Source: Achromobacter dolens
GTDB lineage: Bacteria > Pseudomonadota > Gammaproteobacteria > Burkholderiales > Burkholderiaceae_B
Assembly: GCF_902859745.1 (NCBI RefSeq)
Contig: NZ_CADIJW010000002.1
Span: forward strand, 248,001-312,000
Direction of reading: 5' to 3'
DNA: 64,000 bases
Made by a program: the position numbers and the translations under genes. Within the stretch, counting starts at the first letter, position 1. Each line of letters starts with the position of its first letter. The notes below the pieces were generated by a model that worked only from the letters and a program-made list of their open reading frames with translations, did no database searches and was not told where the DNA came from. This document shows positions 7,749-15,450 of this stretch, piece after piece.

Positions 7749-10370
7749 ATGCCACGCCATTTTCCCCCCACACGCACATCCGCGCTTCTTTTCTGCGCCT
7801 TGCTGGCCCTCGCCGCTCCCGTGACGGCCCAACCGCTTACCGACACCATCCGCCTCTGCATCCCCTCCCTGCCGCTGGGCGACGCGCTGGTCGAACTGGG
7901 ACGCCAATCCGGGCTCGAAATCTCGTTCCCGCCCGAGGCGGTGGCGAACAAGATGTCGCCGGTCGTGCGGGGCCGGTTTCCAGCCCGGCTGGCGCTCGAC
8001 CGGATGCTGGAAGGCTCGGGCCTGGCGCTGCGCGCGGACGGCGCGAACCGCTACATCATCTATGTCGACAAGTCGGCCCCAGCCAGCACTTCGCGGCTGG
8101 AGCCCGTTCGCGTCTATGGCGATCAAGTCGGCGAGCGTTTCTACGACCAGCAAGAGATCGCCGCCACGCCATCGTCCAACCGCGACCTCAGCACGCTGGT
8201 GGCGAATCACCCCGCGGTGCGTACCAACCCAGGCGCGGCGGGCTCTCAAAATCGCGGCTCGCTTGATGTCGAGGACATTTCGTTCTACGGCGCCAGCCCC
8301 TACCAGAACCTGTTCCAGATCGATGGTATCGACGCCACCAATCGCGTCGACCCGGCCAACAAGCGGCTGGCCCAGGCGGGGGGCAACGTGCCCAGCAATC
8401 CGCAGTCGTACTTCATCGACACCCTCCTGCTGCAAACCGTGCAGGTGCGCGACAGTTTCATCCCGGTCGAGTACGGACGTTTCAACGGCGGCGTCGTCGA
8501 TGCGCGGCTGCGACGCTTTTCCGGCGAGAGCCACCTGAAGTTAGATTACCGCTGGAATACATCCAACATGACCCAGCAGCGCGTCTCGCCCGGCCAGGAG
8601 AGCAAGTGGGCCGAGGGAGAACCCGGCTTCACGCCGCGATGGAAAAAGCGCTTCTATTCGGCCGTGGCCGATATCGCCGTCAACGACAGGGCAGGCCTGG
8701 TGCTGGCGATGTCGCGCCGGCAGTCCAGGATCGAACGCTGGATCATGCGCGTGGACGACAAGGACAAGCCCCTGCGCACGCCCAACACCTATGGCGATCG
8801 CGTCGATAATTTCCTGGGTAAGTTCAGCGTGCGTGCCAGCGCCGACACGGTGGCCGACCTGACGCTCAAATACAGTGACCGCGGAGAAACGCTGGCCAGC
8901 AACCTGTTCCGCGACACGCATTGGGCCAATAATCATGGCGCATATGGCGTCAGCGGCAACCTGGAACACCGCCTCGGCGGGGGGCGCCTGACGCTGCAAG
9001 CCGGCTGGGACCACGCCATGAGCAACCGCCGCTCGATGAGCCGCGAATGGGTTACGACGCGCCCCTATGGGTTGCCGTCGTACTTCAAGGGCGGTTTCGG
9101 CCGCGAGCAGAAGCAGCAGGACACTTTGGTGCTCAAGAGCCGTATCGATCTCGATCCGCTGAGCACCCGTACATTCACGCACAACATCTACGCGGGGATC
9201 GACGTGCAACAGGTCGACGCCGCCTTCAAGCGCCCGCAACTGTCGACCGCCTACACGCGCACCTACCGCAGCGTCGACGCCTATGCCGATACCAACTTGT
9301 CGCTGTGGCAGCCGGGCACCGTGCGCGCTCGTTCGCGCACGGCCGCGCTGTACTTTTCCGACCGCATCGAGTGGCGGCGCCTGGCGCTGAATGCAGGGCT
9401 GCGTTATGACCGCGAGAGCCTGTTCCGCAGCAACAACGTGGCGCCGCGCACGCGCCTGGATTGGGACGTGTTCGGTTCGGGCGACACCTTGCTGAGCGGC
9501 GGCTGGTCGCGCTACTACGGCGGTCCGGTCCTGGAAACCGCGCTCGAGGCCGGACGCCTGCGGCTGTTGAAACGCGTGACGAACATCAAGGGCGAGCCGG
9601 TACCCGCCGAAGAGCAGGATTTCTCCGTCGACTACAGCGGCCTGCGCATGCCGCATGACGACGAGTGGGCCCTGTCGCTGCGCCAGCGCATGGCAGGACT
9701 GGAAGGCCTGCTGAGCTATGTCCGCCGCATCGGCCGGCAGCAATGGATCAAAGCCGGCAAGATCAGTACGGGCTTCAAATACCGCAACGGCGGCGGCTCC
9801 ACCACTGACGCCGTCAGCCTGACGTTGCGCACGCTGGCACCCTGGCATGCCGGCCCCACGCGCTGGACCATGCAGGCATCCTGGAGTTGGCAGAAACGCA
9901 AGACCAACGCAGATCTGGTCACGGGGTATGGCGGCGACGCGCGCGGCCCTGAAGAGCGTGTGATTTACAACGGCTCGGAGATCCGAGTCATCGACCTGCC
10001 GCCCAGGAGTTTCCACCAGCCCCAGGTCGCCACGCTCGCGCTCACCGGCGCCTGCCCCAAAGCCGGGCTGGCCTGGAGCAACATGCTGAACTGGCGCAGC
10101 AAGCGCGACGGCGTCATGTATATCGGCAAGGGTCCCGCACCATACCGGCTGGATAGCTACAAGTCGGGCGACCTGCCCTCCTACTGGACCTGGGACACGC
10201 AGCTCACCTGGCAGCCCACCTTCCTGCCGCGCCTGGAACTGACGGTGGAAATCCTGAACCTGCTCAACCGCATGCCCGCGATTGTCGCAAGCAATCCCAA
10301 CCTGGCGGCCGACAACACCACCTATCAATCCGGACGCGAGCTCTGGTTGCAGGTCGGCTATCGCTTCTGA
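7749..10370 (+). CDS. TonB-dependent receptor 3 with STN signalling domain
   Basis: The 873-residue third tandem receptor has a signal peptide (ending near APVTAQ) and an STN domain (IPSLPLGDALVELGRQSGL). These are followed by TonB-box-like LEPVRVYGD, a plug with FQIDGIDATNRVDPA and FNGGVVDARL, and a barrel ending QVGYRF. The barrel is closer to receptor 1 than to receptor 2 in most segments, but its last 53 bases are identical to those of receptor 2, suggesting local gene conversion. It has a Cys in the STN strand (RLCIPS) and another in the barrel (TGACPKAG) where receptors 1 and 2 have none. It is likely an outer-membrane importer and sensor acting through the upstream FecR. Confidence 0.92.
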   Translation: MPRHFPPTRTSALLFCALLALAAPVTAQPLTDTIRLCIPSLPLGDALVELGRQSGLEISFPPEAVANKMSPVVRGRFPARLALDRMLEGSGLALRADGANRYIIYVDKSAPASTSRLEPVRVYGDQVGERFYDQQEIAATPSSNRDLSTLVANHPAVRTNPGAAGSQNRGSLDVEDISFYGASPYQNLFQIDGIDATNRVDPANKRLAQAGGNVPSNPQSYFIDTLLLQTVQVRDSFIPVEYGRFNGGVVDARLRRFSGESHLKLDYRWNTSNMTQQRVSPGQESKWAEGEPGFTPRWKKRFYSAVADIAVNDRAGLVLAMSRRQSRIERWIMRVDDKDKPLRTPNTYGDRVDNFLGKFSVRASADTVADLTLKYSDRGETLASNLFRDTHWANNHGAYGVSGNLEHRLGGGRLTLQAGWDHAMSNRRSMSREWVTTRPYGLPSYFKGGFGREQKQQDTLVLKSRIDLDPLSTRTFTHNIYAGIDVQQVDAAFKRPQLSTAYTRTYRSVDAYADTNLSLWQPGTVRARSRTAALYFSDRIEWRRLALNAGLRYDRESLFRSNNVAPRTRLDWDVFGSGDTLLSGGWSRYYGGPVLETALEAGRLRLLKRVTNIKGEPVPAEEQDFSVDYSGLRMPHDDEWALSLRQRMAGLEGLLSYVRRIGRQQWIKAGKISTGFKYRNGGGSTTDAVSLTLRTLAPWHAGPTRWTMQASWSWQKRKTNADLVTGYGGDARGPEERVIYNGSEIRVIDLPPRSFHQPQVATLALTGACPKAGLAWSNMLNWRSKRDGVMYIGKGPAPYRLDSYKSGDLPSYWTWDTQLTWQPTFLPRLELTVEILNLLNRMPAIVASNPNLAADNTTYQSGRELWLQVGYRF

Positions 10371-10371
10371 C
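10319..10371 (+). repeat. 53-base identical 3' end, copy in receptor 3
   Basis: This is the second copy of the segment at 7596-7648. Receptor 1 encodes nearly the same peptide in this region with different synonymous codons, so protein constraint alone does not explain the identity. Confidence 0.85.
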
Positions 10372-10422
10372 CGACAAATCAGACGATGCGGCATGGAGCG
10401 CCGCGGCCTTCGTCCCTAACAT

Positions 10423-10449
10423 GCGCCGTGGCCATCCCGGCCACGGCGC
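10423..10449. repeat. Perfect 11-base stem-loop after receptor 3
   Basis: GCGCCGTGGCC (10423-10433) pairs with GGCCACGGCGC (10439-10449) around a 5-base loop. It lies 52 bases past the receptor 3 stop and about 50 before the next gene. It could terminate the receptor transcript, although no clear U-tract follows, or sit in the leader of the next gene. Confidence 0.6.
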
Positions 10450-10498
10450 GGGTTCTCCATCGGGACGCCAGTCGCGCCGTCACGCAGGAGCTATTTGC

Positions 10499-11161
10499 AT
10501 GGCATTGAGCCGATCCCAGACCGAAATCAAAGCCGCCATCGCGGAACACGGCCGGCAGCGCGGCTTCAGCCCCCCGACCATCCAGATCGCGGCGGACATT
10601 GCCTACATCGAATCGGCGTTCGGCGCCTCGCCGCGGTGCCCCGACGCCAGCTCAAGCGCATCGGGCCTGTTCCAGTACACGGACGAGGCCTGGTACGCGC
10701 ATCATCAAGCCGTGGGCGAAAAGGACGCCCCGGGCAGCCAGATCGCCGCTTTCTACACCGACCTGGCGACCTACGCGGCCTGGTACCACAGTCCCGCCAC
10801 CAATCGCCATATCCCCGACGACATGCCGCTGGGGGAATTCGTCTTCGTCATGCACCACGGCGGGCGGGGCGGACCGGTCTTGTTCAAGGACACCGCGCGC
10901 GATCTCTATCGCAAGCATGTCACCGACGATACCCGGTTGCTGACCGCCACCCATCCCGCCCCCCGCCCCGGCGCGCTCGTGCTCGACGCCGAGGCTTACA
11001 CCGGCTATCCGGTGGCGGGTGACAGCGCGGGATGCATCAAGATCGGCCCGAACGGCGTGGCGTATATCGACTACATCCTGGAACCCCTGCTGTCGCGAGC
11101 GGAACGGCGCGGCATCGTCGAGCGGGATCCCGCCGGGGCATTCCGCCTTCTTGGCGAATGA
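10499..11161 (+). CDS. Lysozyme/transglycosylase-like protein without signal peptide
   Basis: The 220-residue protein looks like a lysozyme-superfamily fold. A helix ending in Glu38 (IAYIESAFG) is followed by a Ser-rich turn and SASGLFQYTDEAW (about residues 53-65), the arrangement seen around the catalytic Glu of soluble transglycosylases. No signal peptide or membrane segment is visible. The start at 10499 is chosen because AGGAG sits 8 bases upstream; an in-frame ATG at 10421 would add 26 low-complexity residues and lies in the stem-loop. It has no TGAGG-N17-CGTCC promoter. The role is unknown: a cytoplasmic or secreted peptidoglycan-active enzyme, possibly a toxin or effector. The family call is tentative. 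Confidence 0.55.
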   Translation: MALSRSQTEIKAAIAEHGRQRGFSPPTIQIAADIAYIESAFGASPRCPDASSSASGLFQYTDEAWYAHHQAVGEKDAPGSQIAAFYTDLATYAAWYHSPATNRHIPDDMPLGEFVFVMHHGGRGGPVLFKDTARDLYRKHVTDDTRLLTATHPAPRPGALVLDAEAYTGYPVAGDSAGCIKIGPNGVAYIDYILEPLLSRAERRGIVERDPAGAFRLLGE

Positions 11162-11259
11162 GGGACCGGCAAGGCAAAGCCAGCCACGACGCGGCGCCAA
11201 TCAAAAGGCGCCTGGCACGGGTCATCGGCCCTCATGCGCCAATCAAAAAATCGATATCC

Positions 11260-11275
11260 ATATAAATTATTCATC
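11260..11275 (+). promoter_or_regulatory. AT-rich element, copy upstream of the peroxidase gene
   Basis: Identical to 2152-2167 and placed at the same 10-base distance from a TGAGG element. Flanking bases are also similar (both regions begin CCAATC about 15-20 bases earlier), so the two promoters look like duplicates. It may be a weak Fur site. Confidence 0.5.
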
Positions 11276-11285
11276 GATTGCGTGC

Positions 11286-11312
11286 TGAGGTATTGCAATC
11301 GTCGCAGCGTCC
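11286..11312 (+). promoter_or_regulatory. Predicted ECF promoter of the di-haem peroxidase gene
   Basis: TGAGG (11286-11290), 17 bases, CGTCC (11308-11312). This is the fourth copy of the pattern found before the three receptors. The leader after it (CTACGCCTGACACCAAC) also resembles that of receptor 1, but the SD-bearing right arm of the inverted repeat is degraded here. Confidence 0.65.
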
Positions 11313-11346
11313 TACGCCTGACACCAACGCGACACGGAACGTATCG

Positions 11347-12732
11347 ATGCCCCTGCGTGGCAAATCCCGGCTCCGGCAGAACGCCCTGGCCGCCTTCCTG
11401 CATGCCATTCCGCTGGCCCTCGTGCTCGCCACCCCGTCCACCGCTTCTGGCCAGCAGCGCGCCGCCACGCCATCCGGCATCGCGCCCAGCGCCGCCGCTT
11501 GCCACGACCCGGCGGGCTGGAACATCGCCTGCCTGCGCGCGCGCTATTCCGGACCCCCGGCCGGTTGGCCCGCGCCCACCATCGACGTCGGCGTGCAATG
11601 GCATGAATGGGCGCCGGTCCCGCCCGTCGCCGACCCGCCGCTGCAATGGACCGCCGCGAATTCCGGCCAGGCCGAACTGGCCGCCGACGTGGCGCGGCCG
11701 GCAATCGTGGCGCTGGGTCAGATGCTGTTCTTCGATACCCGCCTGTCGCGCAAGGGCCAAATCTCCTGTGCCTCCTGCCACCAACCGCAGCGCGCCTTCA
11801 CGGACGGTCTGCCGCTCGCGGTGGGCGAGGACAAGCTGATGGGCCGGCGTCGCTCCACGCCGCTGTATGCCGCGCCGTTCGCGCCCCGGCTGTTCTGGGA
11901 CGGGCGCGCGTCCAGCCTCAAGGAGCAGGTGATGGGGCCGCTGCACGACCCGCGGGAAATGAACCATGACGCCGCCGGGGCAGTGGCGCGGCTGCGGGAG
12001 ACCGACATGTATCCCGCGCGCTTCCTGGACGCGTTCGGCGGCGCGACGGCGGCGTCTTCTCCAGCGACTGCATCGGCTTCATCAACAGTTGCGCCGGCTT
12101 CATCAGCGGCTGGCTCAACGGCATCGGCATCGGCATCGGCATCGGCATCGGCATCGGCATCGGCGGCAATGATACCGACAGCTCAAGCGCCTGGGGCATC
12201 GACCACGGCATCCGCCATCGACGCCGATCGCCTGGCGCGCGCACTGGCCGCCTACGTGGCCTCGCTGCGCCCGGGGAAGACCCGCTTCGACGACTTCCTC
12301 GCTGGCCGCGTTGATGCGCTGGACGACACCGAGCTACTGGGCCTGCACCTGTTCCGCACGCAGGCGCGCTGCATGAACTGCCACAATGGCCCCTTGCTCA
12401 CCGACCATCAGTTCCACAACATCGGCCTGTCGTTCTACGGCCGCCGCAACCAGGACCTGGGGCGCTATGAAGCCACGCGCGACCCCGCCGACCTGGGCAA
12501 GTTCCGCACGCCGAGCCTGCGCAACGTGGCGCAGGCCGGCCCGTGGATGCACAACGGCCTGTTCCCGGATCTGCGGGGGCTGCTGCGGATGTACAACGCC
12601 GGCATCGGCCGAGAGACGCCGCCGGCCGATCCCCCGGACCCGTATGCGCCGCGCAAGTCGGAACACATCAAGCCGCTCGACCTGAGCCCGGCCGAGATCG
12701 ACGCCCTGCTGGCGTTCCTGAAAACGTTGTAG
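11347..12732 (+). CDS. Di-haem cytochrome c peroxidase / MauG-family protein
   Basis: The 461-residue protein has an N-terminal signal peptide (ending around STASGQQ). Two c-type haem motifs are CASCH (141-145) and CMNCH (342-346), the two-domain layout of bacterial di-haem peroxidases. FFDTRLS, FWDGRASSLKEQ and the C-terminal FRTPSLRNVAQAGPWMHNG segments are family landmarks. It acts in the periplasm, reducing peroxide or oxidising a protein or small-molecule substrate. A Ser/Ala/Thr-rich insertion of about 55 residues lies between the haem domains (about 233-290) and contains a hexanucleotide repeat. The start at 11347 is preferred over an upstream in-frame ATG because it gives a clean signal peptide downstream of the promoter. 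The shared promoter links it functionally to the TonB receptors. Confidence 0.9.
   Translation: MPLRGKSRLRQNALAAFLHAIPLALVLATPSTASGQQRAATPSGIAPSAAACHDPAGWNIACLRARYSGPPAGWPAPTIDVGVQWHEWAPVPPVADPPLQWTAANSGQAELAADVARPAIVALGQMLFFDTRLSRKGQISCASCHQPQRAFTDGLPLAVGEDKLMGRRRSTPLYAAPFAPRLFWDGRASSLKEQVMGPLHDPREMNHDAAGAVARLRETDMYPARFLDAFGGATAASSPATASASSTVAPASSAAGSTASASASASASASASAAMIPTAQAPGASTTASAIDADRLARALAAYVASLRPGKTRFDDFLAGRVDALDDTELLGLHLFRTQARCMNCHNGPLLTDHQFHNIGLSFYGRRNQDLGRYEATRDPADLGKFRTPSLRNVAQAGPWMHNGLFPDLRGLLRMYNAGIGRETPPADPPDPYAPRKSEHIKPLDLSPAEIDALLAFLKTL
12121..12162 (+). repeat. Hexanucleotide microsatellite GCATCG x7 inside the peroxidase gene
   Basis: Seven perfect tandem copies of GCATCG encode alternating Ala-Ser at residues 259-272. 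The unit is a multiple of three, so gain or loss of copies changes linker length without breaking the frame. Confidence 0.95.
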
Positions 12733-12756
12733 CGGACGCCGCCGACCCCGCGCCGC

Positions 12757-12790
12757 GGAAAAAAGAATGGCCGCGGCTGGAGCCGCGGCC
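12757..12790 (-). terminator. Rho-independent terminator after the chorismate mutase gene
   Basis: GGCCGCGGC (12769-12777) pairs with GCCGCGGCC (12782-12790) around 4 bases. On the minus strand the stem is followed by a run of T (12763-12758 on the plus strand is A-rich). It lies about 60 bases beyond the stop of the minus-strand gene and also faces the peroxidase stop. Confidence 0.8.
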
Positions 12791-12850
12791 ATGGAACTGC
12801 CGTTGCGCATGGTGACGGCGGCCAAGCAGGCCGCCGGCCACCCCCACGCA

Positions 12851-13156
12851 TCACGAGTAGGGACGCTCGCGCAACCGGGTGTGGTGATCGACCACCGTGT
12901 CGATCACTTCGCGCAGGATGGTTTCGGCCAGGGCCGGGGGCACGCCGGCCTCTTCGGCCAGGCGCCGGATGCGCTGGACCTGCTGGTCTTCGCGCACCGG
13001 GTCCACCAGGTCCATGTCGTTGGCTTGCTTGAGCTCGCCGATCATGTCCGTGCAGCGAAAACGCACGCCCAGCAGCAGGATGATCTGCTGGTCGATCTCG
13101 TCGACTTCGGCGCGCAGCGATGCCAGTTCGGCTTTCGGGGAGTCTTGATTGGCCAT
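12851..13156 (-). CDS. Chorismate mutase, AroQ type
   Basis: The 101-residue all-helical protein carries the AroQ chorismate mutase pattern: LRAEVDEIDQQIILLLGVRF followed by the helix with IGELKQAN, then DPVREDQQVQRIRRLAEEAG. The Arg, Lys and Glu residues of these helices form the active site in the family. It converts chorismate to prephenate for phenylalanine and tyrosine synthesis, though stand-alone AroQ proteins of this size can have other isochorismate-type roles. The ATG at 13156 follows the uvrD stop after 5 bases, so it is the last gene of a three-gene operon. A longer in-frame reading up to 13477 runs through uvrD and is rejected. Confidence 0.85.
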   Translation of the reverse strand: MANQDSPKAELASLRAEVDEIDQQIILLLGVRFRCTDMIGELKQANDMDLVDPVREDQQVQRIRRLAEEAGVPPALAETILREVIDTVVDHHTRLRERPYS

Positions 13157-13161
13157 GTCTA

Positions 13162-15450
13162 TCAACCTTGAACGATATCCAGCTTGGCGATGCCGAGAGC
13201 CAGCGTCTTGGAACCGACATCGCGGAAATGGATTTCCGCCTGCGCGTCCTGCCCCGCGCCGCTCAGGCTGACGATGGTGCCGTCGCCGAAGCGCGCGTGG
13301 TGCACGCCCTGTCCCACACGATACTGCTTGTCGCCCACCGTGACGCCGGAGGCCGTGCCGCGCGGTTGACGCGGCGCAATGGTGTTGGTGGGCTTGCGGC
13401 CGAAGGCGTCGCCGCGGTTGCCGTTCCAGCCGCCGGCGCTCAGCGACGGCGTCAGGCCGGCCTTGGGCGACAGCCACTTCAGGTGCTGCTCGGGGATTTC
13501 GTCGAGAAAGCGCGACCGCATGGCGTAGCGCGTCTGGCCATGCAGCATGCGGCTTTGCGCCAGGCTGATGTACAAGCGCTGGCGCGCGCGGGTGATCGCC
13601 ACGTACATGAGGCGGCGCTCTTCTTCCAGGCCGGACTGTTCCAGGATGCTGTTCTCGTGCGGGAACAGGCCTTCCTCCAGGCCGGTGATGAAGACGGCGT
13701 CGAACTCCAGGCCCTTGGCCGCGTGCACGGTCATGAGCTGCACGGCGTCCTGGCCCTGTTGCGCCTGGTTGTCGCCGGCTTCGAGCGCGGCATGCGACAG
13801 GAAGGCCGCCAGCGGCGTCAGGCCGTCGGACACCACCGGCGCCGCATCGACCACGCCGGGCATCAGCGTGCTGGAGGTGTCCTGGTCGGGCACCACGCCG
13901 GCGGGCATGCCGTCGTAGTTTTCCTCGGACGCGAACACCGCCGCGGCGGTGATCAGTTCGTTCAGGTTTTCGAGGCGCTCGGCGCCTTCGCGCTCGGCCT
14001 TGTAGTGCGCGTTCAGGCCGCTGGCCTCGAGCATGTGCTCGACCATTTCTGGCAGCGGCAGGTCGCGCGTTTCCTCTGTGAGACGATGGATCAACTGGGC
14101 GAACTGGGCCAGGTTGGAGCCGCCCTTGCCGGCCACCAGCGCCACCGCCGAGTACAGGCTGGAATCATGCGCGCGCGCCGCGTCGGCCAGTTGTTCCAGC
14201 GTGCGCGCGCCGATTCCGCGCGTGGGGAAATTCACCACCCGCATCCACGACGTGTCGTCGTGCGGGTTGGCCATCAGGCGCAGGTAGGCGAGCGCGTGCT
14301 TGATTTCCTGGCGCTCGAAGAAGCGCAGGCCGCCGTAGACCTTGTAGGGAATGCCGGCCGAGAAGATGGCGTGTTCGATCACGCGCGACTGCGCGTTGCT
14401 GCGGTAGAGCACGGCGATCTCGCGGCGCAGGCTGCCTTCGTGGATCAGCGAACGGATCTCGTCGACGATCCATTGCGCTTCCATGCCGTCCGAGGGCTGT
14501 TCGATGACGCGCACCGGTTCGCCTTCACCCTGGTCGGTCCAGAGGTTCTTGCCCAGGCGGCCGCTGTTGTGGCCGATGAGCGCGTTGGCCGAATCCAGGA
14601 TGTGGCCGTACGAGCGGTAATTCTGCTCCAGGCGGATGACGGTGCCGCGGGCGTAGTCGCGCTCGAAGTCGGACATGTTGCCGACATTGGCGCCGCGGAA
14701 CGCGTAGATCGACTGGTCGTCGTCGCCCACGGCGAAGATCGCCGCGCCGCCGCCGGCCAGCAGCCGCAGCCACTTGTACTGCAGCGTGTTGGTGTCCTGG
14801 AACTCGTCGACCAGGATGTGGCGGAAACGGCGCTGGTAGTGCTCGCGCACCGGCGCGTTGCGCGACAGCAGTTCGTAGGCGCGCAGCAGCAGCTCGGCGA
14901 AGTCGACCACGCCTTCGCGCTGGCACTGGGCTTCGTAGAGCTGGTAGATCTCGATCAGGCGACGGCGGTGCGCGTCATAGGCTTCGACGTCGGCGGGGCG
15001 CAGGCCCTCTTCCTTGGCGCCGTTGATGAAGCGCTGCACGTCGCGCGGCGGATATTTCTCGTCGTCGACGCCATTGGCCTTCATCAGCCGCTTGATGGCG
15101 GCGAGCTGGTCGGTGACGTCGAGGATCTGGAAGGTCTGCGGCAGGCCGGCGTCGCGATGATGCGCGCGCAGCATGCGGTTGCACAGGCCGTGGAAGGTGC
15201 CGATCCAGAGGCCGCGCGTATCGATCGGCAGGATGGCCGACATGCGCGCCAGCATCTCGCGGGCGGCCTTGTTGGTGAACGTGACGGCCAGCAGCCCAAA
15301 AGGCGAGGCCTGGCCGGTTTGAATCAGCCAGGCCATGCGGGTGGTGAGCACCCGGGTCTTGCCGCTGCCCGCCCCGGCCAGGACCAGGGCGTGCTGCGGT
15401 TCTAACGTTACTGCGGCGCGTTGTTCAGGATTGAGCTTCTCTAGCATCAT
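13162..15450 (-). CDS. uvrD: UvrD/REP-family DNA helicase
   Basis: The 762-residue superfamily 1A helicase shows Walker A GAGSGKTR, motif Ia TFTNKAAREM, motif II DEFQDTN, motif III GDDDQSIYAFRGAN, motif IV QNYRS and motifs V/VI (TVHAAKGLEFD, VAITRARQRLY). The C-terminal tail (VGDKQYRVGQGVHHARFGDG) is the Tudor-like domain of UvrD that contacts RNA polymerase. It unwinds DNA 3'-5' in nucleotide excision and mismatch repair. The start MMLEKLNPEQ at 15450 overlaps the desaturase stop as ATGA; a second ATG follows at 15447. Full length for the family. Confidence 0.95.
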   Translation of the reverse strand: MMLEKLNPEQRAAVTLEPQHALVLAGAGSGKTRVLTTRMAWLIQTGQASPFGLLAVTFTNKAAREMLARMSAILPIDTRGLWIGTFHGLCNRMLRAHHRDAGLPQTFQILDVTDQLAAIKRLMKANGVDDEKYPPRDVQRFINGAKEEGLRPADVEAYDAHRRRLIEIYQLYEAQCQREGVVDFAELLLRAYELLSRNAPVREHYQRRFRHILVDEFQDTNTLQYKWLRLLAGGGAAIFAVGDDDQSIYAFRGANVGNMSDFERDYARGTVIRLEQNYRSYGHILDSANALIGHNSGRLGKNLWTDQGEGEPVRVIEQPSDGMEAQWIVDEIRSLIHEGSLRREIAVLYRSNAQSRVIEHAIFSAGIPYKVYGGLRFFERQEIKHALAYLRLMANPHDDTSWMRVVNFPTRGIGARTLEQLADAARAHDSSLYSAVALVAGKGGSNLAQFAQLIHRLTEETRDLPLPEMVEHMLEASGLNAHYKAEREGAERLENLNELITAAAVFASEENYDGMPAGVVPDQDTSSTLMPGVVDAAPVVSDGLTPLAAFLSHAALEAGDNQAQQGQDAVQLMTVHAAKGLEFDAVFITGLEEGLFPHENSILEQSGLEEERRLMYVAITRARQRLYISLAQSRMLHGQTRYAMRSRFLDEIPEQHLKWLSPKAGLTPSLSAGGWNGNRGDAFGRKPTNTIAPRQPRGTASGVTVGDKQYRVGQGVHHARFGDGTIVSLSGAGQDAQAEIHFRDVGSKTLALGIAKLDIVQG

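Noticed and set aside
10421-10498. Upstream ATG for the lysozyme-like gene
   Set aside because: It begins at the edge of a stem-loop and adds 26 low-complexity residues; AGGAG is correctly placed for the ATG at 10499.
620-12732. Calling the receptor block a methanobactin locus
   Set aside because: No precursor peptide or MbnB/MbnC-like biosynthesis gene is present; only the regulator-receptor-di-haem layout is similar.
13157-13477. N-terminal extension of the chorismate mutase frame
   Set aside because: It lies wholly within uvrD in another frame; ATG at 13156 gives a standard-length AroQ protein.
13120-15405. Long plus-strand open frame (about 760 codons) opposite uvrD
   Set aside because: It is a shadow of the GC-rich codon pattern of uvrD, has low-complexity His/Arg/Val-rich translation, no domain and no ribosome binding site.
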